Origin: an uncultured Lachnospiraceae bacterium
GTDB taxonomy: Bacteria; Bacillota; Clostridia; Lachnospirales; Lachnospiraceae
Reading direction: 5' to 3'
Length of the DNA stretch: 64,000 bases
Assembly (NCBI GenBank): GCA_910588125.1
Contig: CAJUPI010000007.1
Span: 24,980 to 88,979 of the forward strand
Part shown: piece after piece, positions 52,573-60,481 of the stretch
Layout of the letters: each line of letters opens with the position of its first letter
Position numbering within the stretch: the first letter of the stretch is position 1
Made by a program: the position numbers and the translations under genes
The notes under the pieces: model-generated
Databases searched by the model: none
Told to the model about the DNA's origin: nothing
The model's input: only the letters and a program-made list of their open reading frames with translations

Positions 52573-53013
52573 TCACACCGATTTTCCACCAATCCTTTTT
52601 AACAGCGCCTGTAACCGCCGTATCCCATATCTCATACCCAGGGTACGCAGATATCTTTGATATTCTTCGTCCTCGCAGGAGACAAAGGCCTCTCCCTCAT
52701 CCGGGTAAAAGCCTGTCATCACGCCAATGACCCATTCTCGGGGAACAAACTCCCGGTATGTCCGGTTATCCCCACAGATCACATATCTGTCATGCAGCAC
52801 CTTTACCACCCGATGCAATACATATTTTCCAGAAGGACGGCGATAAAGTGCGACATCATTCCTTTTGAGCATTCCTGTAAATTTTTCAACCACCACCGTG
52901 CTCCTGCGGTTGTGAAGCATTGGTTCCATGCTGTCGCCGACGGTCTGAAAAAAGCCTCGGCCCTTCCGCGCCAGCTCTTCTTCTATGGTGCTGTAAATCA
53001 CGTTATGCCCCAT
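52573..53013 (-). CDS. S26-type signal peptidase-like protein, soluble (leader peptidase candidate)
   Basis: A 146-aa protein with the S26 motif GDSMEP (Ser28), then LHRVV with His67, and CGDN (Asp82). A Ser-His pair is typical of the SipW/ER-type branch, in place of the bacterial Ser-Lys pair. No membrane helix is present, unlike most signal peptidases. The ATG at 53013 follows GGAG and overlaps the PqqD-like gene by 11 bases; an upstream start at 53094 would run deep into that gene. Leader removal is inferred from the cassette. Confidence 0.78.
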   Translation of the reverse strand: MGHNVIYSTIEEELARKGRGFFQTVGDSMEPMLHNRRSTVVVEKFTGMLKRNDVALYRRPSGKYVLHRVVKVLHDRYVICGDNRTYREFVPREWVIGVMTGFYPDEGEAFVSCEDEEYQRYLRTLGMRYGIRRLQALLKRIGGKSV

Positions 53014-53281
53014 CGTCTGTCTCCAGAGCGATCTCAATTGTATCAAGGAACTCTTCCAGATCTCTTCGGGCCGTCGCTTCCTCCAAATCCGCAAATTTCT
53101 CCAACATCTTCTTTACCAGCCCATCTTTTGTAGCCCCTTTTTCCAGCTCTTGCCAGTAAAAAGCTCCTGTCTCATTCATACGAATCATTCCGTTGAATTC
53201 CCTGCTGGCCTTTCCCACCGGTACCACCATATATTCCTGTCCCAACCGCCGGAGTATAAATCCCTTTTTTGCCCGAATCAT
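53003..53281 (-). CDS. PqqD-like peptide carrier (RRE domain)
   Basis: A 92-aa protein of the PqqD type. Strands at the start (KKGFILRRLGQEYMVVPVG), then RMNETGAFYWQEL and the following helix fit a winged-helix RRE, which binds leader peptides and delivers them to the modifying enzyme. It follows the kinase gene by 33 bases and overlaps the peptidase gene. AAGGAGG precedes the ATG. Confidence 0.85.
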   Translation of the reverse strand: MIRAKKGFILRRLGQEYMVVPVGKASREFNGMIRMNETGAFYWQELEKGATKDGLVKKMLEKFADLEEATARRDLEEFLDTIEIALETDDGA

Positions 53282-53314
53282 TCCCGCTCTCCTCCTTGGC
53301 TCTTACTGTCTTTG

Positions 53315-54034
53315 CTATTCTTCCTTCCCTTTTCCACCGCTCATCCTCTCACAGGCCAGCAGCGCCGCTGCCCTCTCCCTATTACATTGAAGCAGGTAAC
53401 AATCCACGCTGGCAATCATCTGATCCACCAAATCAAAAAAACGATTTATGGCTTCCTCTTCCTCCGGTATCAGCATCTGATGGAAAATCCGCCCGACAAC
53501 CTCTGCCGCCCCCAGCTGCCGGATATGGTTATCCCGGCTTTGTTCCAGAAAACAAATCCCCTTCACCGGGGCCATAATGGGATTTCCCAGCCCTTCCTTT
53601 CCGCACCAGGGAGTTCCACAGGCATACAGCTTTCCCTCCATAAACCGAAGAACTGGCTTGTCGCCATTGATAATTTGTACCCGATTGCCAAACGCTTCTA
53701 TCCACAGCTTCATGTGAGTCGTCTTGCCCACACCGCTTTTGGCAGCAAAGACATATGCCTCTCCGTCCAGCTCTAAGGCTGCAGCATGCAGCAAAAAGCC
53801 ATGATAATCAACCAACTTCAGACATATCTTCCTGTACAGGCACGCCGCCTCGCAATAAGAAAGCGGAAATTTTTCTGTGCTTTGGCCCTGTTCTTTAAGA
53901 ACCTCCTGTTCTGTAGCTGCTACACAAAAAGCCGCTCCTTCCTCATCTATCTTGTAGCCTTCGCACAACCGGCTGACATATTCATATTGATTCTCGATTC
54001 CTATCACAAGACCAGCTATTTTTATCCTGAACAT
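53315..54034 (-). CDS. HprK-like kinase of the peptide cassette
   Basis: A 239-aa protein like the C-terminal kinase domain of HPr kinase/phosphorylase. LLHAAALEL and the P-loop AAKSGVGKTTH (about 98-107) are clear, with GDKPVLRF in the later part. Relatives in lasso peptide clusters phosphorylate a serine of the peptide. The cassette's peptide has Ser and Thr near the C-terminus, so a similar role is possible. ATG at 54034 is preferred: the promoter at 54089-54117 would start transcription near 54082, leaving almost no leader for the alternative start at 54076. Confidence 0.82.
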   Translation of the reverse strand: MFRIKIAGLVIGIENQYEYVSRLCEGYKIDEEGAAFCVAATEQEVLKEQGQSTEKFPLSYCEAACLYRKICLKLVDYHGFLLHAAALELDGEAYVFAAKSGVGKTTHMKLWIEAFGNRVQIINGDKPVLRFMEGKLYACGTPWCGKEGLGNPIMAPVKGICFLEQSRDNHIRQLGAAEVVGRIFHQMLIPEEEEAINRFFDLVDQMIASVDCYLLQCNRERAAALLACERMSGGKGKEE

Positions 54035-54088
54035 GATATGACATACTCCCCGGCCAGCATAATATTTATCTGTCAAAGGGCAAAACGG

Positions 54089-54117
54089 ATGATATATAAG
54101 TCAAATTCTCCCGTCAA
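54089..54117 (-). promoter_or_regulatory. Sigma-A promoter of the peptide cassette
   Basis: On the minus strand, TTGACG (54117-54112), 17-bp spacer, TATCAT (54094-54089). The start site would be near 54082, 48 bases before the kinase ATG. This gives the cassette its own promoter within the EPS locus. Confidence 0.68.
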
Positions 54118-54175
54118 CTTTCCCGGCCCTTTTCATCACAAAAGCTCACAGCAAAATTTGACCATTTCTCTGCCT

Positions 54176-54207
54176 GCCGGCAAATTTCCTGCGCCGCATT
54201 TGCCGGC
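54176..54207. repeat. Perfect 10-bp inverted repeat upstream of cassette promoter
   Basis: GCCGGCAAAT (54176-54185) and ATTTGCCGGC (54198-54207) with a 12-nt loop, between the sugar transferase stop and the cassette promoter. No T-run on either side. It may be an operator or a weak end of the upstream EPS transcript. Confidence 0.5.
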
Positions 54208-54272
54208 CATAGAAGCTTTCTTTCCTTTGCTTTCACAGCTCGTACTATACGGCGCACCGCCTTACATCTGCC

Positions 54273-55721
54273 CTACATCGCCCCATCGCTCCGGAGCACG
54301 ACTCCCACGGTTCTGCACAAAATCCGCAAATCCAATCCCATGCTCCATTCCATGATGTACTTCTTATCCAGCCGCACCACTTCTTCAAAATCCGTAATGC
54401 TGCTTCTGCCGCTCACCTGCCACATCCCGGTAATCCCCGGTTTGGTAGCTAGACGAACCCTGTGATGCAGATCATATTTTCTCCACTCCTCCACAGTCGG
54501 GGGCCGGGTACCCACAAGGCTCATATCTCCTTTTAATACATTCCAGAACTGTGGAAACTCATCCAAAGAAAACCGGCGGATGATTCCTCCGATACCATGC
54601 TCCCCGCCGATGATCCGGGGATCTTTGTCCATCTTGAACATCATGCCGTCCTTGACCTTATTCTGCTTCATCAGCTCCTGCTTGCGCTCCTCCGCATCCA
54701 TGTACATGCTGCGGAATTTATAGATCCGGAACTTTCTGCCATTCATCCCCACCCGTTCCTGGGAGAAAAAAATCGGTCCCGGGGACTGGATATAAATGGC
54801 CGGGGCAATGAAAAGATATAATACTGCCGTAATCATACAGCCAACGGCTCCTCCCAATATGTCCAACAGCCGCTTATACAGAAACTGTTTGGCCGGAGCC
54901 ATGTTGATGCTGCTGCTCAGCACCGTATAGTTACCCAGCTTTTCCACACTTTGCTTCTGGCCCTCGGATTTCATGGCCCGCAAAAGGCGCAGATGCACGG
55001 TAACTCCCATGGCAATCAATTCTTCATATAAGCTGTCCGGAAGCTCTACTTCCCTGGGCAGGGAAATCAGCACCTCGTCCACCCAGTCCTGGCATACATA
55101 GTCAGCCATCGTGACTCCGTCCGCCACTACCGGAATCCCTTCAATCTTCATCCCCGAAGCTATGGATTTGCCCTTTCCTGCTCCTTCCATCAGCGCAATG
55201 CCAACCAGCCTAAGGCCTCCGTAATTATTTTCCTGGAAATTCCGAATCAGCTCCGGCGCCATTCCCGCCGTTGTCAGAAGCACCAGCGTTCTTTCTGTCC
55301 TGCCGTCCATTCCCCGTCTGGCCAATATCTTTTTCCACAAGGTTCTCACTGCCCAGGTTATCACGACATAAAGAATACCGGTTATTCCCACTACAATCCG
55401 GGAATATTCCATACTCTCACGCGTCGAGAACAGATACAGAACAGCCAGCAAAACAATCATCCCCACGTGCCTTACAGAAGCCGTCAATTCCTTATAATAT
55501 CCTCTCTTGAGAACATTTTTAAAGCTGTCATTGACAAATGTCACAAACACCTGCGCAAAGCAGAACACAAAAATCATGTCCCGATACAGCCGGTTGTCCA
55601 ACGGAAACCAGTTTCCATGCCGGATCGTGTAAGCCGCAAAATATGCCAGCTGCAGACAAATCATGTCAAGTAAAATAAAATCCAGATGTTTTGTCCATCC
55701 TTTGCTCGACTTGCGATACAT
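54273..55721 (-). CDS. Undecaprenyl-phosphate sugar phosphotransferase (EPS initiating enzyme)
   Basis: A 482-aa protein with four or five N-terminal helices, a Rossmann-like middle and the C-terminal bacterial sugar transferase domain: KRLLDILGGAVGC, QERVGMNGRKFRIYKFRSM and DEFPQFWNVLKGDMSLVGTRPP. It puts the first sugar phosphate on undecaprenyl phosphate. ATG at 55721 is chosen because of GGAGG upstream and because an earlier frame to 55940 would run into the next gene. Confidence 0.92.
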   Translation of the reverse strand: MYRKSSKGWTKHLDFILLDMICLQLAYFAAYTIRHGNWFPLDNRLYRDMIFVFCFAQVFVTFVNDSFKNVLKRGYYKELTASVRHVGMIVLLAVLYLFSTRESMEYSRIVVGITGILYVVITWAVRTLWKKILARRGMDGRTERTLVLLTTAGMAPELIRNFQENNYGGLRLVGIALMEGAGKGKSIASGMKIEGIPVVADGVTMADYVCQDWVDEVLISLPREVELPDSLYEELIAMGVTVHLRLLRAMKSEGQKQSVEKLGNYTVLSSSINMAPAKQFLYKRLLDILGGAVGCMITAVLYLFIAPAIYIQSPGPIFFSQERVGMNGRKFRIYKFRSMYMDAEERKQELMKQNKVKDGMMFKMDKDPRIIGGEHGIGGIIRRFSLDEFPQFWNVLKGDMSLVGTRPPTVEEWRKYDLHHRVRLATKPGITGMWQVSGRSSITDFEEVVRLDKKYIMEWSMGLDLRILCRTVGVVLRSDGAM

Positions 55722-55837
55722 ACTTCCCTCTCCTCCAAATCCTTCCAACCCCATTCTCATACAGATGGGAGGCGCCTTATACAGGCGTATCTCCCTCTGC
55801 CCTGCAACAGCCGCTCCGAAAGAGCATCCGCCGCTTT

Positions 55838-56611
55838 TTACTGCTGCTTGTAAATCACGGACAATGTACCGGAACCGATTACGTTCACGGATACCATCTT
55901 CTTTTCCCAATCCACATGAACTGTCGGAAGGACCACCCAATGGTTTGTGGTATTGTCATAAAACAGCACCGATACATTGTTCAAGCCCTGTACCAGGTTA
56001 GGTACATACAGAGTTACCTCTGTCGTAGCTACCTTTTCTTTGCCGGTAACGGCATCTCTGGCAATCAGCGCCCGTGTACTGCTCAAGGCACTGTACCCCT
56101 CCAAAGCCTGTGAATTTACTGCCTGGCTCAAAGGCTGCCCGGCATTGATGCCGTTGATAGCGGCAACCACATCCGCCGGAAGGCCGGCAGTCTCTGCCTC
56201 GCCAGTAGCAAAGCTGAGCGCCATATCACCTACGACAGCTTCCTGCTTTTCGTTGGCCGTAACCGGAATACCTGTCGATGTGTTGATACCTGTCACCAGA
56301 GTAAGCACATTTCCTATCACACCGGCACCGTTTAGTGCATTCAGTGCTGCTGCAGAGGCCAACGGAGTTGTCGTATCCGCAATCGTTGTCGTTCCCGGGC
56401 CTCCTGCCGTAATGGTACCGCTGCTGGTTACGCCTCCCCGACCACCGCCACCGCCTCCACCGCCGCCTCCACTCGGACGCGACGGCGTAACCGGATCTAC
56501 GATTTCAACCCCTGTGTCAGGGCTTGGCACCGCATAGGCGGTCAGCTGTCCGACTGATAATACACCGATCAACGTCAGTGCCATCAGACTTTTCTTTCTC
56601 ATCTTTTTCAC
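55838..56611 (-). CDS. Secreted glycine-rich protein in EPS operon
   Basis: A 257-aa exported protein: basic start, hydrophobic signal and a probable cleavage after AYA. A run of ten Gly (about 48-57) is followed by a Thr/Gly-rich linker and a folded C-terminal half ending in SVIYKQQ. The long Gly run is coded by GGN repeats, which could vary in length. I know no family. Its place between LCP and sugar transferase suggests a role at the cell surface with the EPS. Confidence 0.68.
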   Translation of the reverse strand: MKKMRKKSLMALTLIGVLSVGQLTAYAVPSPDTGVEIVDPVTPSRPSGGGGGGGGGGRGGVTSSGTITAGGPGTTTIADTTTPLASAAALNALNGAGVIGNVLTLVTGINTSTGIPVTANEKQEAVVGDMALSFATGEAETAGLPADVVAAINGINAGQPLSQAVNSQALEGYSALSSTRALIARDAVTGKEKVATTEVTLYVPNLVQGLNNVSVLFYDNTTNHWVVLPTVHVDWEKKMVSVNVIGSGTLSVIYKQQ

Positions 56612-56676
56612 CTTCTTTCCCTTATAGGATTCAATCTATCCAATAAACAGCCCGGTTTCAAGCTGGTTATTGCCTG

Positions 56677-57714
56677 TCATGGCACTTCTCTGTAAAACAA
56701 ATCCAAAATCATCGGCATCAATGCCTCTGTATCTGCATAAAACTCATCATAAACCTCCGTCGTCACCGTCTCTCCTGGTATGGTATAAAAATTATCTGCT
56801 CCCAGATCTCCTGTATTCAGGGCATCCATAGCGATCTTCAAATATTCTTCTTTCCCCATATCCGTAACCATGTGATCGGCTATCATATCAAAAATTTCCA
56901 CCACTATCTGACTGTCTTTTGCTGACTTTTTCTTTAACGCTGCAAAATATTGTGTAATATACTGTTGTTGCTGTGCCATACGTGTAATGGCCGAATGGCT
57001 CTGGCTAATATCACGGTAACGGACAAATGCCTCCGCCTGATCTCCATGAAGGGTAACCGTCTCTCCTTTCACAAAGGCCGGATCCCGCTCTTCCATCCCA
57101 CTGATGGGAATCGTAACAGTCACGCCTCCTACGGCGTCATTCAGCATGGCAATGACATCCGTATCCGCCGCCAGATAATGATCCATTTCAAGACCGCCGA
57201 GCAATCGGCTCACTGCCTCTGCCATCCGCTCGCAGCTCTCCTCCCGTCCATCCCCATAGGCATAGGCAAGCGTCAGATGCTGGATATCGGTTCCCAGCAC
57301 ATTGCCGCTCAAATCGGTCAGCGTGATTTCCGTCATGGTATCACGGGGAATCATCAAAATCTTCAAAGTATTGCGGGTAGTATCCTGTGCAAGCACAAAT
57401 ACGCCATCGGCCTGACCTCCCTGAGTGGCCGTGGTGCTGTCGGTCATTGGCCCCTGACGATCCACACCCATGCACAAAATAGCTTTTACATAGCTGCTGC
57501 GACGATATGTCTTTCCCTGGTACTCCATCACCCCGCTGCGGGAATGTCCGTTTTTTTCCGACTGTATGTATTCTCTTGCGGCAATCCGGGCTTCCGTCTC
57601 TTTTTTCTGACGATACAAAACTGTCGTCAGCGGAACCATCACCGCCAGAAAAAGGACTCCTGCCGCAATGACTGCCAGATACCATTTCCGCCTGTTTCTC
57701 CTGCCGCGATTCAT
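56677..57714 (-). CDS. LytR-CpsA-Psr (LCP) family protein
   Basis: A 345-aa protein with an anchor helix (12-30) and an LCP domain: AILCMGVDR, ILMIPRDTMTEI, LTLAYAYGDG and HYLAADTDVIAMLNDAVGGV. LCP enzymes join anionic polymers or capsule to the cell wall. The ATG overlaps the kinase gene stop by 4 bases. Confidence 0.9.
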   Translation of the reverse strand: MNRGRRNRRKWYLAVIAAGVLFLAVMVPLTTVLYRQKKETEARIAAREYIQSEKNGHSRSGVMEYQGKTYRRSSYVKAILCMGVDRQGPMTDSTTATQGGQADGVFVLAQDTTRNTLKILMIPRDTMTEITLTDLSGNVLGTDIQHLTLAYAYGDGREESCERMAEAVSRLLGGLEMDHYLAADTDVIAMLNDAVGGVTVTIPISGMEERDPAFVKGETVTLHGDQAEAFVRYRDISQSHSAITRMAQQQQYITQYFAALKKKSAKDSQIVVEIFDMIADHMVTDMGKEEYLKIAMDALNTGDLGADNFYTIPGETVTTEVYDEFYADTEALMPMILDLFYREVP

Positions 57715-58451
57715 GTTTTTTCCTTTTCACCACCATATTCATGATACCCGTCATATCTTTTGTATCTGCCATAACGCCCATACTTACCGTAATAATTCCT
57801 GGAATGGATATTGACCTTATTGAGCACCACACCCAAAATACGGCAGCCGGATTTTTCCAGCTGGCCTTTCACCCGCTGTTCCAGGCGGTAGCTGATGGCC
57901 CCGCTCTCAATCACAATCACTGCCCCATCACAATGGGAAGCCACAATCGCCCCGTCAATCAGATTTGCCATCGGCGGCGTGTCTACAATAATATAGTCAT
58001 AGTAACTCTTCAACGCTTCAAACATCCGCCCGCATAGCTCTTCCTCCAAAAGCTCAGCCGGATTCGGGGAGTACGGTCCTGCAAAAATCACGCTCAGATT
58101 TTCCTCATTGGTCTCGTAAATCACATCCTCCAGCGCCTTCTGCCCGCTCAGATACTGGGACAGCCCTGCCACCTCTGTCTCCAGCTGATAACGGGCCACC
58201 AGTACTGATTTGCGGATATCGGCATCGATCAGTATTGTCTTTTTCCCTATCTGTGCCAGAGATTCCGCCAGCGCAAAGGAAATATCGCTCTTTCCCTCAT
58301 CCGGAAGAGAGCTGGTAAGCAGAATCGTCCGGATATTGCTTCCGCAAAACTGAATATTCGTACGTAATGTCTTGATCGCTTCGTTATAATTATAATCATC
58401 CGGCATTTCACGCCTTAATTTCACGATCTTTGTACTCATTCTTTTTTCCAT
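57711..58451 (-). CDS. CpsD/CapB-type bacterial tyrosine kinase
   Basis: A 246-aa kinase. Walker A is SSLPDEGKS, Walker A' is ILIDADIRK and Walker B is YIIVDTPP. The C-terminus is a Tyr cluster (YYGKYGRYGRYKRYDGYHEY) for autophosphorylation. It acts with the CpsC-like protein and the CpsB-like phosphatase to control chain length and export. The ATG at 58451 follows GGAGG with a spacing of 10; a longer frame to 58616 overlaps the CpsC gene. Confidence 0.92.
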   Translation of the reverse strand: MEKRMSTKIVKLRREMPDDYNYNEAIKTLRTNIQFCGSNIRTILLTSSLPDEGKSDISFALAESLAQIGKKTILIDADIRKSVLVARYQLETEVAGLSQYLSGQKALEDVIYETNEENLSVIFAGPYSPNPAELLEEELCGRMFEALKSYYDYIIVDTPPMANLIDGAIVASHCDGAVIVIESGAISYRLEQRVKGQLEKSGCRILGVVLNKVNIHSRNYYGKYGRYGRYKRYDGYHEYGGEKEKT

Positions 58452-58473
58452 CCTGTATATTCCTCCCGGTACA

Positions 58474-59229
58474 TCAGCCCTTTTTTCTTCTGCTCCGCTT
58501 TTTTTCTTTTTTATACTTTCCGGGATCCTTATCCTCTCCCTCTCTCTCCGGTACCGATGCCAGGACAGTGAGTCCCAGATATTTTGCCACATCCTCATCA
58601 GTCCGGATGGTATCATTCAAAATCACTTCCAGGAAGGTAAGTCCGCAGACCAGTGCTGCGCCGGCGATTGCTCCTAAAAGGGTATTCTTCCTGTTATTGG
58701 GGCTTACCGGGACCGGCACAATCTCTCCTTCTTCAATCATCTTCGGAGGAACCATTTCCATGATATCTCCAATATAATCGGAAGCCGTATAAGCCACTTC
58801 ATCCACAATCATCTTTGCCAGACGCGGATCCGGATCCTTCACCGTGACTGTAAGAATCCGGCTCTCCGTAGGATTGTCAATGCTCAATTTGCTTCTGAGC
58901 ATACGATAGCTCATCTCCAGTCCCAGGGAATCGATCACATTTTGCAGCACCGGGCGGCTGGTCATAATGATCCGGTAATCTGTAGTAAGCTGGCTGCCAA
59001 TCTGCAAATCAGCCAGCGAAGTCAATGTTGTCTCCTTGGAAAGCACATAAAGCATAGCTGTCGAAGTATACTGAGGCGTCAATACCAATTTGCTGTATGC
59101 GCCTGCTGCGCCTCCTCCGAGCAACAGCGCCAGGACAATCAGCCACAACCGCCGCTTGAGCGCCGTCAAAAGTTCTCTTAAATCAATTTCAATCTCATCG
59201 TTATCCTTTACCAAGCTGTTTCGTTCCAT
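58474..59229 (-). CDS. CpsC/CapA-type chain-length regulator (Wzz domain)
   Basis: A 251-aa protein with an acidic start (DEIEIDLRELL), two membrane helices (about 33-53 and 178-200), a Wzz region between them and a basic C-terminus (KYKKEKKRSRRKKG). It activates the CpsD kinase and sets polymer length. It is between the phosphatase and kinase genes, with 7 bases to the former. Confidence 0.92.
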   Translation of the reverse strand: MERNSLVKDNDEIEIDLRELLTALKRRLWLIVLALLLGGGAAGAYSKLVLTPQYTSTAMLYVLSKETTLTSLADLQIGSQLTTDYRIIMTSRPVLQNVIDSLGLEMSYRMLRSKLSIDNPTESRILTVTVKDPDPRLAKMIVDEVAYTASDYIGDIMEMVPPKMIEEGEIVPVPVSPNNRKNTLLGAIAGAALVCGLTFLEVILNDTIRTDEDVAKYLGLTVLASVPEREGEDKDPGKYKKEKKRSRRKKG

Positions 59230-59236
59230 ATCGTTC

Positions 59237-59956
59237 CTAATCCATTCCTTCGTTTCTTATTATGTGCAGGGCATTCTCTCTGGCCATCGCCATCAGAAGC
59301 TTCTTCTCAACATTTTTCTCCAGCCACTTCATTGCCCCGGCTATATCCGGCGGCCGGTAATCCCTCCGGTGCATATCGGTCCCCAGCAAATGAATGCGCT
59401 TCTGCTGCACCTGCTTACGGCACCAACGTATCTCCGGCTCCCACCAGGCTCCCTGCAGGCTTTCGTAATTCATCTGAAATACACATCCCGTACCGGCCAG
59501 CTCCCGTATGTGCTCTTCTTCATGCAGGCATCGATACCGCTCCATATGGGCCAGTACCGGGAAAAAACCGGCAAAAGATAATGTTCGGATTCCCCGAAAC
59601 AGTCGTTCATAAGAATCTTCCGGCTCAAACTCTATCAGCACATAACGGCTGCCTGCCAGCGTAAATGCTTTTCCCGCTCTCAACCGCTCTGCCAATTCCT
59701 CATGATAGCGGGTCTCCTGTCCTAAATAAATCCGGAAATCCGGATAATCTTTTCTGATCTCCTGTTCGGCCTGCCTTGCCAGCCCTGCCAGCCGCTCATA
59801 ATCCGGTCCCTGTCCTCTCCGGAAATCATGAGGTGTGGCAATCACTGCTCCAAATCCCTGCGATATAATAAAACGGAGCAGACAACTGGTCTCCTCGAGA
59901 TCTCTGGCACCGTCGTCTACTCCTGGAAGAATGTGGGCATGCACATCTATCATCAT
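59237..59956 (-). CDS. CpsB/CapC-type PHP-domain tyrosine phosphatase
   Basis: A 239-aa protein with the PHP motif MIDVHAHILPGVDDGA at the start and later metal ligands (TPHDFRR, LGTDMHRR). It removes phosphate from CpsD. The true start is MMIDVHAH at 59956 (or 59953), not the upstream ATG at 60010, by family length. It is the first gene of the EPS operon, with a 145-nt leader. Confidence 0.9.
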   Translation of the reverse strand: MMIDVHAHILPGVDDGARDLEETSCLLRFIISQGFGAVIATPHDFRRGQGPDYERLAGLARQAEQEIRKDYPDFRIYLGQETRYHEELAERLRAGKAFTLAGSRYVLIEFEPEDSYERLFRGIRTLSFAGFFPVLAHMERYRCLHEEEHIRELAGTGCVFQMNYESLQGAWWEPEIRWCRKQVQQKRIHLLGTDMHRRDYRPPDIAGAMKWLEKNVEKKLLMAMARENALHIIRNEGMD

Positions 59957-60107
59957 ATTTCTTCTTGCATTCCACTCTGTATGACATTTCCATTTTTTCA
60001 ATGTTTTCATTTCCGTTTCTCATTTTTAATGTCCATTTCTGATAATCACTTATGATATCTTGTAACATTTTCAACATTTTTCTACAAAAATCATTTTTTT
60101 CAAAACC

Positions 60108-60138
60108 ATTATACCCCCCCCCGGTACGTTTTTGTCAA
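60108..60138 (-). promoter_or_regulatory. EPS operon promoter with G9 tract in the spacer (phase-variable candidate)
   Basis: On the minus strand, TTGACA (60138-60133) and TATAAT (60113-60108) are both perfect, but the spacer is 19 bp (best is 17) and contains nine G directly before the -10. Loss of one or two G by slippage would bring the spacer to 18 or 17 and raise promoter strength. This is the classical layout of spacer-tract phase variation. The operon begins 145 bases downstream. Region 60011-60278 holds no gene. Confidence 0.7.
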
Positions 60139-60278
60139 CCGACTCGGATGTATTAATTTATTTTTATTTTATATTTATAAAAATTCTTTTACATTTTCCT
60201 CTCATAATACTACTATTTCCGGTTATTTCCTTTCTCCTTTTAAAAGTGTTGTCACTATTACTATATATTATGGCAAAA

Positions 60279-60457
60279 ACAAAGAGGGTGTTGCCAAATA
60301 AGTTACCCGTCATTTTTCTTATCCAGTGTCCGGCTGTTCACGAACATTCTGTCTGATATTGACGGACTTTGTCCGTTAAGAGCAGACTGTGTACGTGAAC
60401 CGTCCAAACACAGGATAGAAAAATGACGGGTGACTTATTTTGCAACACCCTCTTTGT
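60279..60457. repeat. Palindromic intergenic repeat family A, copy A3 (179 bp)
   Basis: The longest copy: 16-bp perfect outer arms ACAAAGAGGGTGTTGC and GCAACACCCTCTTTGT, then near-perfect arms with ACCCGTCATTTTTC. The centre contains an extra 75-80 bases relative to A1, with hairpin ACGGAC/GTCCGT and the core GTGTACGTGAACCGTCC. It lies between the phosphoribosyltransferase stop and the EPS promoter and probably acts as a terminator for the former. Confidence 0.8.
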
Positions 60458-60481
60458 TATATTTATCAATCAAAAATCATT

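Noticed and set aside
54034..55721. Single transcript from sugar transferase through the peptide cassette
   Set aside because: It cannot be excluded, but a good promoter at 54089-54117 and a 240-nt gap with a perfect inverted repeat favour a separate start.
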